DNA from: JAWLCQ01 sp041687095
Lineage (GTDB): Bacteria; Planctomycetota; Phycisphaerae; SM23-33
DNA: 15,518 nucleotides
Direction of reading: 5' to 3'
Assembly: GCA_041687095.1 (NCBI GenBank)
Contig: JAWLCQ010000117.1
Location: 1 to 15,518 of the forward strand
The notes beneath the pieces were generated by a model that had not been told where the DNA came from, did no database searches, and saw nothing but the letters and a program-made list of their open reading frames with translations. Below are positions 1 to 6,427 of this stretch, one piece after another. The position numbers and the translations under genes are program-made. Numbering within the stretch: the stretch's first letter is position 1; each line of letters begins with the position of its first letter.

Positions 1-15
1 TTTGTTTCTTCTTTT

Positions 16-83
16 CAAGCCCCGGGAGGGGCGCTTGAGGGAGCGTCATGGACCCATCCCTCAAGCGCCCCTCCCGGGGCTTG
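16..83. repeat. Perfect 27-bp inverted repeat with a 14-nt loop
   Basis: Bases 16-42 are the exact reverse complement of 57-83, with 43-56 as loop. Each arm is also nearly self-complementary: CAAGCCCC near its start pairs with GGGG(C)GCTTG at its end. The element can therefore fold as one long hairpin or as two short ones. A T-rich stretch lies on the left (1-15), which is the wrong side for a plus-strand terminator and reads as A-rich on the minus strand, so a Rho-independent terminator is not supported. It is most likely an intergenic palindromic repeat. Confidence 0.85.
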
Positions 84-103
84 GGATCCCGCGCAACCGC
101 TTA

Positions 104-123
104 CCCAGCAGTGAACTGCTGGG
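104..123. repeat. Stem-loop with perfect 8-bp stem and TGAA loop
   Basis: CCCAGCAG (104-111) pairs exactly with CTGCTGGG (116-123) around the four bases TGAA. It is followed by CTATTCTC, which is only weakly T-rich, so a terminator reading rightward is possible but not convincing. It sits between the long palindrome and the short-palindrome array and may belong to the same repeat cluster. Confidence 0.6.
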
Positions 124-136
124 CTATTCTCAAGCC

Positions 137-295
137 GTCCCTGCCGGGACTCCCGCAGTCGCGTCCCTGTCGGGACGCCCGGAACTCCCTGCCGGGACAC
201 TCGGAGCCGGGACGCCCGGAACTCCCTGCCGGGACGCCTGGAGCCGGGACACTCGTGACTCCCTGCCGGGACTCCCGAAGTTCCCTGTCCGGGAC
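137..295. repeat. Array of short palindromes, core TCCCTGCCGGGA
   Basis: A 12-14 base imperfect palindrome of the form GTCCC-TGYC-GGGAC recurs with small changes at 137-150, 163-176, 185-198, 222-235, 259-272 and 281-295. Shortened versions (GCCGGGAC) lie at 206-213 and 243-250. Bases 172-198 and 209-235 are an exact 27-bp direct duplication 37 bp apart, so the array grew at least partly by tandem duplication. Spacing is irregular and there are no unique spacers of constant length, so it is not a CRISPR array. Confidence 0.8.
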
Positions 296-367
296 GATAG
301 GCAGGCCCTGGGCTGCCGGGTGCCAGGGCGACGAGGTGTGTAGAACAACGAGGGAGAGGGGATAAGA

Positions 368-514
368 CGCATCCCAGTTAATTCTCGGGCAGCGTCGGTC
401 TAGCGTGGTTGCTCCCGGCTTCGCCAAGGCTACGCCGAGGCAAGCCGCTGCGCTCCGCAAACCACGGCACCCACCCGAGAATTGAGTGGAACGCGTATAA
501 GACAGGTCTGCGGA
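368..514 (+). repeat. Dispersed repeat, copy A (31-bp insertion)
   Basis: This stretch aligns with the reverse complement of 11895-12006. By hand about 80 of 97 positions match across the two ungapped blocks, ending with a shared CTGCGGA after a 4-base gap. It has a symmetric core: outer arms AATTCTCGGG (380-389) and CCCGAGAATT (474-483) are exact complements, and inner arms CGTGGTTGC and GCAAACCACG pair with one bulged base. Copy A differs from copy B by an extra 31 bases at 416-446. It is not coding. Confidence 0.8.
416..446. repeat. 31-bp hairpin inserted inside repeat copy A
   Basis: These bases are absent from copy B, where the flanking sequences GCTCC and GCTGCGCTCCGC join directly. 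The insert begins CGGCTTCGCC and ends GAGGCAAGCC; GGCTT(C)GCC pairs with GGCAAGCC, so it can form a short stem-loop of its own. No duplicated target site is obvious. Whether it was gained by A or lost by B cannot be told from two copies. Confidence 0.6.
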
Positions 515-691
515 TTTCCCTCGGTTTTGGCCGTGGCGGCGCTGAGGGGAGAATGGCGAAAGCCTCATATCTACGTCTCTCCATAAATCTTTCGCAACCG
601 GGATCGTTTCTATCCACCGGACTATAGAATAACTCGTAGAGCCTGGGGGGCCGGCGGGGACGAGCCACAACGCCGGCGGGGAAGACTCCTG

Positions 692-726
692 GCATCGGAT
701 CCCAAGCTCTGATCGACATCCGATGC
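692..726. promoter_or_regulatory. Candidate operator dyad upstream of the flp pilin
   Basis: GCATCGGAT (692-700) and ATCCGATGC (718-726) are exact inverted repeats, 17 bases apart and about 130 bases upstream of the pilin start. The arms are short and widely spaced, as in some binding sites for dimeric regulators, but could also form an mRNA hairpin. No promoter could be assigned beside it, so a regulatory role is only a guess. Confidence 0.35.
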
Positions 727-853
727 GGCGTATGCGTGAGGGTTCATTCGACCGGCCCCGTACGCGTTGTTCGGGGCGCGGCCGGCAGCAACCGGGGCTT
801 TCGGCAGCTTGCGCGGGGGTCCCATAGACGTCAGCAGACGTGAGGAGAGTACC

Positions 854-1045
854 ATGGGAGCTTTGGTACGGACATGCAAGCGGTTCTGGAGGGATGAACA
901 GGGCCTGGAGACGGTCGAGTACGCGATCATCGCGGCCCTGATCACCCTGGCGGCCATCACGGCGATCGGTGTCGTGGGGACGCAGGTGGGCCTGAAGTTC
1001 ACGGAGTTGGGGACGGCGCTTGGCGCGGGCGGGACCGGCACCTGA
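854..1045 (+). CDS. flp: Flp/Fap-type pilin precursor
   Basis: This 63-residue protein is the major subunit of a Tad (Flp) pilus. It has a short charged leader, then the Flp processing motif: Gly17 is followed by LETVEY, placing Glu at +5 and Tyr at +6 of the mature chain as in Flp pilins. A hydrophobic helix (about residues 22-46) follows and a Gly-rich tail ends it. Cleavage after Gly17 would leave a mature pilin of about 46 residues. The ATG at 854 follows GAGGAGAG at a good distance; the frame stays open upstream but those residues are not pilin-like. The prepilin peptidase follows 28 bases later and is the expected processing enzyme. It is the first gene of the operon. Confidence 0.95.
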   Translation: MGALVRTCKRFWRDEQGLETVEYAIIAALITLAAITAIGVVGTQVGLKFTELGTALGAGGTGT

Positions 1046-1073
1046 CGCGCCGCAACCGCAGGAGGGCCCCACA

Positions 1074-1667
1074 TTGGTGGACCTGACCCTCATCGGGGCG
1101 TTTGCCCTGTGGGAACAAGCCAGCCAGCCGCTGCAGTGGAGTGTGGTCCTGGGGGGCTCACTTGCAGCGGCTGTGCTGGACGTTTCCCGCCGACGGATCC
1201 CCAACGCCTTGACCGTTCCGCTCTGGGCGGGCGGGGTGGCATGGGCGGCCGCGACGGGGGGCGCCGGCGGGGCCGCCGACGCCCTCGCGGGCTGCGTCCT
1301 GGCGATGATCCCCTGCGTGATGCTGTTCCTCCTCGCCCGCGGCGGGGCCGGAGACGCCAAGATCATGGGCGCGATGGGCGCCTGGCTGGGCGTCGTGAAT
1401 TCGCTGGTGATGCTGGCCGGGGTGTCCTTGGCGGGGCTGCTGCTGGCAGGGATGTGGTCGGGGAGGCGGGGGCAATTCCGCACCGTCGCCGTCAACGTCG
1501 GACACTACTTCCTGGGGCTGAGCGTTCACGTGCTGGGGCGCCTGGGGTCGCAGGGAACGCCCTCCCCCCCCATCACGGCCGACCGCGTGCCCCCCATGCC
1601 CTTCGGACTGGCGATCTTCGCCGGGGCCTGCCTGGCGGCGATAGGAGTATTCCTATGGCGAGCATGA
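1074..1667 (+). CDS. tadV: Prepilin peptidase (A24 family, TadV/CpaA)
   Basis: This is a membrane aspartic peptidase that cleaves the leader of Flp pilin and pseudopilins at the cytoplasmic face. It has 197 residues with several hydrophobic segments. The two catalytic aspartates of the family are visible: Asp36 in LDVSRRRIPN and Asp94 in the GxGD-type motif GGAGDAKIMGA. The C-terminal segment MPFGLAIFAGA is also typical. I chose the TTG at 1074 because GGAGGG lies 7 bases upstream; another TTG at 1020 in the same frame would overlap the pilin gene and lacks a ribosome site. No N-terminal methylase domain is present, as expected for the short Tad type. The 3' end overlaps the next gene by 13 bases. 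Confidence 0.92.
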   Translation: MVDLTLIGAFALWEQASQPLQWSVVLGGSLAAAVLDVSRRRIPNALTVPLWAGGVAWAAATGGAGGAADALAGCVLAMIPCVMLFLLARGGAGDAKIMGAMGAWLGVVNSLVMLAGVSLAGLLLAGMWSGRRGQFRTVAVNVGHYFLGLSVHVLGRLGSQGTPSPPITADRVPPMPFGLAIFAGACLAAIGVFLWRA

Positions 1668-2077
1668 AAGCCCCATCCCGAAGACGCGGCATTACGGTGG
1701 TGGAACTCGCCCTCGTCCTGCCGCTGCTCCTGCTGATCGTGCTGGGGGGCATCGAGTACGGGTGGCTGTTCCTCAAGGCCGAGGAGGTCACCAACGCCGC
1801 CCGGCACGGCGCGCGGGTCGCCGTCCGCGCCGGAGTCACCGACGACGACGAGATCACCGGGGGCGGATCCGTTGCCGCCGACCTCCTCGCCGAGGCCGGC
1901 ATCCCGGTGCGGGCAGGCACCATCACCGTTCCCACCGGGGTGAACCCGGGTACGGGCAAACCCGTTACCGTGGTCGTCACCGTGCCCTACGACGACGTCC
2001 GCCTGTTCGGGCTGCCGTTCGTCCCCGTCCCGCCGCGGTTGCACGCCTCGGTCACGATGGCGAAGGAAGGCTTCTAG
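1655..2077 (+). CDS. tadE: TadE-like pseudopilin
   Basis: This 140-residue protein is a minor pilin of the Tad system, thought to help start or cap the pilus. Residues 9-17 (RRRGITVVE) give a prepilin-like site: Gly12 is followed by a chain with Glu at +5. A hydrophobic helix (about 14-38) follows, with the family pattern LxLPLLLxIxxGxIEYG, then AARHGARVAVR. The rest is a predicted periplasmic domain. The ATG at 1655 has AGGAG 7 bases upstream; a second ATG at 1664 is possible. It overlaps the peptidase gene, so translation may be coupled. In many tad loci TadE sits with TadF and TadG at the far end; here a single member sits near the front. Confidence 0.9.
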   Translation: MASMKAPSRRRGITVVELALVLPLLLLIVLGGIEYGWLFLKAEEVTNAARHGARVAVRAGVTDDDEITGGGSVAADLLAEAGIPVRAGTITVPTGVNPGTGKPVTVVVTVPYDDVRLFGLPFVPVPPRLHASVTMAKEGF

Positions 2078-2114
2078 GGGCGGCGATTGGGGCGGCAGGC
2101 GGTGACGGGCTGGG

Positions 2115-2147
2115 GTCCCTGCCCCACCGGAAGGTGGGCAGGGAGTC
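2115..2147 (+). promoter_or_regulatory. Hairpin in the tadE-cpaB gap, covering a possible ribosome site
   Basis: TCCCTGC (2116-2122) and CCACC (2124-2128) pair with GGTGG (2133-2137) and GCAGGGA (2138-2144), with one bulged C at 2123 and loop GGAA. The 12-bp stem is one of the stronger structures in the operon. No T-run follows, so it is not a classical terminator. Its right arm contains GGGAG, which lies 5 bases before an ATG at 2151 in the cpaB frame. It could act as a processing or stability element between operon segments or hide that start. Confidence 0.5.
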
Positions 2148-2249
2148 TGAATGGCAGCGAAACCGCCCGCACGGCTCCGAAGAGGGGCTGACCGCACATA
2201 CTGTTACTTCACAAGGGAACTCTTCGAACGCCTCGGGAGGTACCTGATC

Positions 2250-3245
2250 ATGCGTTGGTCCATTGTCGCCTTGCTGATGCTGGGAGTCTTCGCGGCCGCC
2301 GCGGCGGCCGTGCTCGTGGGCGTGCTTCGGGCGGATCGGGTGGGCGAGGCCGACCCCGCCGCCGCTCCGGTCAAGGTCCTGGTGGCCGCCCAGCCGCTCA
2401 GGGCCGTCTCCGTGGTCGATCGTCAGGGGATCGAGGTCCGCGAAGTGGAGCGGGCCAAGCTTCCCCCCGACGCCCTGACGGACCCGGTAGAGGTCGTGGG
2501 CAAGGTGCTGGTCGTCCCGATGGTCGAGGGCCAGCCCTTCAAGAAGGAGTACTTCGCCGGGGGGCGATCCAAGGTGAACCTGGCGGCCGCCCTGCCCGAT
2601 GGGATGCGGGCGGTGTCCCTCGCCCTGTCGAGCCATCAGGCGATGAACGGCCTGGTGTATCCGGGGTGCGTGGTGGACGTGCTGGCGTCGCTGCGCCTGC
2701 CCTCGGAGGTCGTCGGGCAGCGGGGGGAACTCGTCTCCGTCACGCTGCTGCGGAGCGTCCAGGTGCTCGCGGTCGAGTCCACCACCGTCGCCTCGGACAG
2801 TGAGGCGGAGAAGAAGGACAAGAGTCCCGTCCGCAGCTTCGAGAAGCACATGGTGACGCTGCTGGTGAAGCCCAAGCAGGCGGAACTCCTGCAGATCGCG
2901 CAGCAGCACGGGACGCTGTCGCTGACGATGCGGAACCCGATGGACGGGGACGTGGAGGCGTCGGGCTACACGCTCCTGAGCGAGGTCCTTCACTCGCGGG
3001 AGGACGCGACGGCGCCCGAGGGGGCGGACGATGCGCACGTCGTCCTCGCCGCCGAGGAGGCGCCCGCGGCTCCCCTCGCCGCCGCCCCGCTCGGGCCCGC
3101 CGCGGCGCCCGTCGAGGCGCCGGTCGCGGCGGACGCCCAGGCCCCGCCGCCCGAGGCAGGCCCGCGGACCTGGGAGATCGAATTCCTTCGTGGCGGAGTC
3201 TCGGCCACGCAGACCCTTCACCTTCGAGAGCAAGAGGACCAGTGA
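2250..3245 (+). CDS. cpaB: Pilus assembly protein CpaB/RcpC
   Basis: This protein of 331 residues is a periplasmic, membrane-anchored partner of the Tad secretin. It begins with a single N-terminal membrane helix (about residues 4-24), followed by a SAF-like domain (about 33-95; VKVLVAAQPLRAVSVV and a KVLVVPMVEGQPF segment) and the RcpC/CpaB domain (about 105-245; MRAVSLALSS, YPGCVVDVLAS, TLLVKPKQAELLQIAQQHGTLSLTMRNP). An Ala/Pro-rich linker (about 270-305) leads to WEIEFLRGG, resembling the short RG-containing strand that often ends CpaB proteins. The ATG at 2250 follows GGGAGG by 9 bases and puts the anchor at the N-terminus. The frame is open to an ATG at 2151, which would add 33 charged residues. 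The secretin gene starts 1 base after the stop. Confidence 0.92.
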   Translation: MRWSIVALLMLGVFAAAAAAVLVGVLRADRVGEADPAAAPVKVLVAAQPLRAVSVVDRQGIEVREVERAKLPPDALTDPVEVVGKVLVVPMVEGQPFKKEYFAGGRSKVNLAAALPDGMRAVSLALSSHQAMNGLVYPGCVVDVLASLRLPSEVVGQRGELVSVTLLRSVQVLAVESTTVASDSEAEKKDKSPVRSFEKHMVTLLVKPKQAELLQIAQQHGTLSLTMRNPMDGDVEASGYTLLSEVLHSREDATAPEGADDAHVVLAAEEAPAAPLAAAPLGPAAAPVEAPVAADAQAPPPEAGPRTWEIEFLRGGVSATQTLHLREQEDQ

Positions 3246-3246
3246 G

Positions 3247-5181
3247 ATGAGCAGAAGGAGAGCGGCGTGCATGGTGGCCTTGGCGGCGGCGCTCCTGCCG
3301 GGCCTGGCGGCCGAGGGGCAGGAGTCGCCCTCGAGGCCCCCGGCCCTGTCGGTCAAGGCCGGTCAGTCGCGCATCGTCGATGCGCCCTGGCCGGTGGCGC
3401 GCGTGGCGGTGTCGGATCCCAAGATTGCCGACGCCCAGGCCCTGACCCCGCAGCGGGTGCTGCTGCTGGGCAAGGCGATCGGCAAGACGGACCTGATGCT
3501 GTGGAATCAGGACGAGGAGATGCGGCACTACCAGGTGGCGGTCGAGGCGGACCTGGAGCACATGCGGGGAGAGGTCGCCGCCCTGCTGCCCGGGGGGAAC
3601 GTGACCCTGTCGCAGACGCGGGACGCGGTGGTGCTCTCGGGGACCGCGCGGCGGGTGGAGGAGCTTGAACGGCTCCGCAGCTACCTGGACAGCACGGGGA
3701 TGAAGTACATCGACACCACCACGCTGGCGGGCGTGCCGCAGGTGCAGCTCCAGGTCCGCGTCGCCGAGGCCTCCCGCACGGCCATCCGGGCGCTGGGGTT
3801 CAACGGGTTCATCGCCGGCAACGACTTCCTGGGCGGGGTGACGATCGGGCCCGACGGCGGAGGAGCGCTGAACCCGGTGAGCATCGGCCTGGAGGAGGGG
3901 ACGCGGGCGGCCGCCAACCTGCCCTTCGTCTTCACCAGCGACACGGGCGTCGGATCGGCGGTGACGCTGTTTGGGGGCATTCCCGACTGGGACCTGCAGT
4001 TCTTCCTGCAGGCGCTGTCGGAGAACCAGTACCTCCGCGTCCTGGCCGAACCGGTGCTGGTGGCCCTGAGCGGGGAGGAGGCCAGCTTCCTCGCGGGCGG
4101 GGAGTTCCCCATCCCCATCGTGCAGGGCGGATCGGCCGACGGGACGTCCATCACCATCGAGTACAAGGAGTTCGGGGTGCGCCTGCGGTTCCGGCCCACG
4201 GTGATGGGCGACGGGAGCATCCGCCTGAACGTGGCCCCCGAGGTCAGCGAACTCACCGACGCCGGGGCGGTCGTCATCGAGGGCTTCCGCGTGCCCGCCC
4301 TCGTCACCCGCCGCGCCGAGACCACCCTCAGCCTCCACAGCGGCCAGACGTTCGGCATGGCGGGGCTCATCAGCCGCTCCGTCACCGCCCGCAGCTCGCG
4401 GGTGCCCTGGCTGGGGGACGTGCCGGTGCTCGGGACGCTCTTCCGCTCCACCCGCTACACGAGCGGCGAGACGGAACTGCTGGTGCTCGTCCGCGCGTCG
4501 CTGGTCGAGCCGCTGTCCCTCGAGGACTTCCCCCCCGCCCCGGGCCTCCTGCACCAGCAGCCGGACGACTGGGAACTCTACGGGCTGGGCCGCATCCAGG
4601 GCCAGGCCCCCGTCGCCGTGACGCCCCCGCAGGCGGAGTGGATGCGACGGATCGGGCTGGAGCAGTTGAAGGGCCCCGGAGCGTGGGTGACGTACGACAC
4701 CCGCCCCGCCGCTCCGCCGCCGACGGCGGCCCCGGCGAGGCGCGGCCCGTCGCGCCCCGCGCCGTCGCAGCCGATGGCGCCGCCCCCGCAACAGACGCGG
4801 GCACCCGCGGGGACGGCGGCCGTGCCCGCCCCGCAGCAGCCGCGCCCGGTCGTCGCCCGGGAGACGCCCCCCGCCCCGCCCGCGGCAGGGGCCGCGACGG
4901 CGGAGGAGGGAGTCCCGGCCCCTGAGGCAACGCGGGCGGCGGCCGTCGAGGTGACCCCCGCACCGCTCCCCGTGCGGGACGGTCCCGTGCGGAGCGCCCC
5001 CGCGGTCGAGATGACCCCGGCCCCTCGGGAGACGCCGGAGGCGACGGAGGCGGCCGAGCCCGCTCCCCCGCCACCGGCCCCCGCGAACGAGCCGGCCCCC
5101 GCCCCACAGGCCGAACCGGCCCCCGCCCCGAGGCGGGAGCCGCCGGCCGTGGAGATGACCTCCGTACCGCCCCAGGAGTAG
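3247..5181 (+). CDS. cpaC: Tad secretin CpaC/RcpA with a long Pro/Ala-rich tail
   Basis: This 644-residue protein is the outer-membrane channel for the Flp pilus. It has a signal peptide (about 1-24), an N-terminal secretin-associated domain (about 33-105; LSVKAGQSRIVDAPWPVARV), a BON-like segment (about 110-160) and the secretin domain (about 190-415). Conserved secretin features include LAEPVLVALSGEEASFLAGG, then RFRPTVMGDGSIRLNV and VPWLGDVPVLGTLFRS. After a short structured part ending near WVTYD, residues from about 485 to the end are almost entirely Pro, Ala, Glu, Arg and Thr, with three VExT motifs: VEVTPAP, VEMTPAP and VEMTSVP. Tad secretins are usually clearly shorter. The ATG at 3247 follows the cpaB stop directly, so translation is probably coupled. 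Confidence 0.93.
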   Translation: MSRRRAACMVALAAALLPGLAAEGQESPSRPPALSVKAGQSRIVDAPWPVARVAVSDPKIADAQALTPQRVLLLGKAIGKTDLMLWNQDEEMRHYQVAVEADLEHMRGEVAALLPGGNVTLSQTRDAVVLSGTARRVEELERLRSYLDSTGMKYIDTTTLAGVPQVQLQVRVAEASRTAIRALGFNGFIAGNDFLGGVTIGPDGGGALNPVSIGLEEGTRAAANLPFVFTSDTGVGSAVTLFGGIPDWDLQFFLQALSENQYLRVLAEPVLVALSGEEASFLAGGEFPIPIVQGGSADGTSITIEYKEFGVRLRFRPTVMGDGSIRLNVAPEVSELTDAGAVVIEGFRVPALVTRRAETTLSLHSGQTFGMAGLISRSVTARSSRVPWLGDVPVLGTLFRSTRYTSGETELLVLVRASLVEPLSLEDFPPAPGLLHQQPDDWELYGLGRIQGQAPVAVTPPQAEWMRRIGLEQLKGPGAWVTYDTRPAAPPPTAAPARRGPSRPAPSQPMAPPPQQTRAPAGTAAVPAPQQPRPVVARETPPAPPAAGAATAEEGVPAPEATRAAAVEVTPAPLPVRDGPVRSAPAVEMTPAPRETPEATEAAEPAPPPPAPANEPAPAPQAEPAPAPRREPPAVEMTSVPPQE

Positions 5182-5204
5182 CCGCCGCGGCTAGTGATGT
5201 TCCC

Positions 5205-6359
5205 ATGACGGACACTCGACAAACCGTGATGATCATGACGGAGGACCGCCCCACCGTCGGGACCGTCTCCACCGCCCTGAGCCGCGACCCCCGCTTCAAC
5301 ATCGGGGGGGTCTGCGCCAGCGCGGACGAGCTGCTGGTCCGCCTGCAGCAGGAGAGCCCGGCCGTGGCGGTGGTGGACGTCGATCCCCAGCCCGCCGAGT
5401 CCCTCCGCCGGATCGAGGCGGCCATCGCGCGGTTCCCCCGCACCCGCTTCGTGCTCATCGGGCGCGAGGCGCCGATGGAGCTGGTCCTTGCGGCGATGGA
5501 GGCGGGGGCGAGGCACTTCCTGACGAAGGACCGCATCACCTCCTCGCTGGCGGAGGTGCTGCAGCGGGTGGCGCCTCCGGCGAACGAGGGGGCCCGGAGC
5601 GGGCCGGTGGTCACCATCCTCTCCGCCGGGGGCGGGTGCGGGTGCACGCTGCTGGCGCTGAACCTCTCCCACGAGCTGCAGGAACTCCTGCACCAGGACG
5701 TGGTCCTCGTGGACCTCGACCTGCACTACCGGCCGCTGGCGCTGCTGCTGGGGCTGCAGGTGCAGTACGGCGTGGCGGACCTGCTCGCCGACAGCGAACG
5801 GATCGACCGCGAGATGGTCCGCACCGCCGCCGCGAGCTACGGCGATCGCCTGCGGGTGCTCACCAGCCCCGCCGGGGGGTTCCCCGACCCGAACTGGACG
5901 TGGGACACCGGGGCGGTGTACCGGCTGCTCGCGGGCTGCCGGTCGGCGGCGTCCTTCGTCGTCGTCGACGCCCCGCGCGTGCCCATGAACGTGGCGGCGG
6001 CCCTGGCGGCCGAAAGCGCCGCGACGCTGGTGACGTTCCGCCTGGCGGTCAAGGACGTGCAGGTGGCGCGGTCGATGATCCGGGAGCTGCAGGCGCGGGG
6101 CATCGACCCGCAGCGCCTCCGGGCGGTCGTCGGCCGCTACTCCCGCCGCGACACCATGGTCCCCGTCCCCGACGCCGCGCGGGTTCTCGATCCGTTCGCG
6201 CCCATCCTGCTTCGGGACGACGTCCGCGGGGTGCACCGCAGCATGGACCGGGGGCAGCCCCTGGCGCGGGCCGCGCCGCGGGGGGACCTGCGGCGGGACA
6301 TTCTGGGCCTGGCGCGGGGCCTGCTGCGCTCCGCGGGCGGGCGGGAGGCGGCGGCGTAG
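5205..6359 (+). CDS. cpaE: CpaE/TadZ-like localisation protein (receiver plus ParA-like domain)
   Basis: This 384-residue cytoplasmic protein is expected to place the Tad machine in the cell. The N-terminal part (about 6-128) looks like a response-regulator receiver fold: VAVVDVD, FVLIGRE, then AGARHFLTKD. The second part (about 135-375) is a MinD/ParA-like ATPase domain with VVLVDLDLHYRPLALLLG and FVVVDAPRVP. Its phosphate loop reads SAGGGCGCT (140-148). Ala141 stands where the signature lysine of this family lies and Cys147 where the P-loop lysine lies, so nucleotide hydrolysis is doubtful. Loss of the second lysine is known in CpaE relatives. The ATG at 5205 has no clear ribosome site; ATGs at 5229 and 5235 are alternatives. 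Confidence 0.88.
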   Translation: MTDTRQTVMIMTEDRPTVGTVSTALSRDPRFNIGGVCASADELLVRLQQESPAVAVVDVDPQPAESLRRIEAAIARFPRTRFVLIGREAPMELVLAAMEAGARHFLTKDRITSSLAEVLQRVAPPANEGARSGPVVTILSAGGGCGCTLLALNLSHELQELLHQDVVLVDLDLHYRPLALLLGLQVQYGVADLLADSERIDREMVRTAAASYGDRLRVLTSPAGGFPDPNWTWDTGAVYRLLAGCRSAASFVVVDAPRVPMNVAAALAAESAATLVTFRLAVKDVQVARSMIRELQARGIDPQRLRAVVGRYSRRDTMVPVPDAARVLDPFAPILLRDDVRGVHRSMDRGQPLARAAPRGDLRRDILGLARGLLRSAGGREAAA

Positions 6360-6427
6360 GCGACGGCACCGACACGCTGGGGGGGCCGCGGGGCCTCATC
6401 CCGGACAGGACAGCAAGCCATCGAACC

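Larger units (their letters stand above)
1..853. other. Gene-free region rich in palindromes, upstream of the tad operon
   Basis: I see no credible coding sequence in these 853 bases. The open frames here lack ribosome binding sites, have repeat-derived composition and overlap on both strands. From left to right the region holds a long palindrome (16-83), a short stem-loop (104-123), an array of short palindromes (137-295), a dispersed repeat called copy A here (368-514) and a dyad (692-726). Bases 515-691 and 727-840 show nothing I can name. The promoter of the tad operon must lie here, but no convincing -35/-10 pair or sigma-54 site could be picked by eye. Confidence 0.75.

Noticed and set aside
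1..83. Rho-independent terminator at the 16-83 palindrome
   Set aside because: The only T-rich stretch is at 1-15, before the hairpin on the plus strand and A-rich after it on the minus strand.
137..295. CRISPR array
   Set aside because: Repeats are 12-14 bases, vary in sequence and spacing, and have no constant-length unique spacers; no cas genes are present.
623..630. TATAGAAT as the -10 box of the tad promoter
   Set aside because: No TTGACA-like box lies 16-18 bases upstream, and it is over 220 bases from the pilin start.
101..1495. Long minus-strand open frame (464 codons)
   Set aside because: It crosses repeats and runs opposite the pilin and peptidase genes; composition is that of a high-GC shadow frame with no recognisable domain.
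2740..4791. Long minus-strand open frame (683 codons) opposite the secretin
   Set aside because: It is a shadow of cpaB/cpaC: very Arg/His/Pro/Gly-rich, no start signal, no domain.
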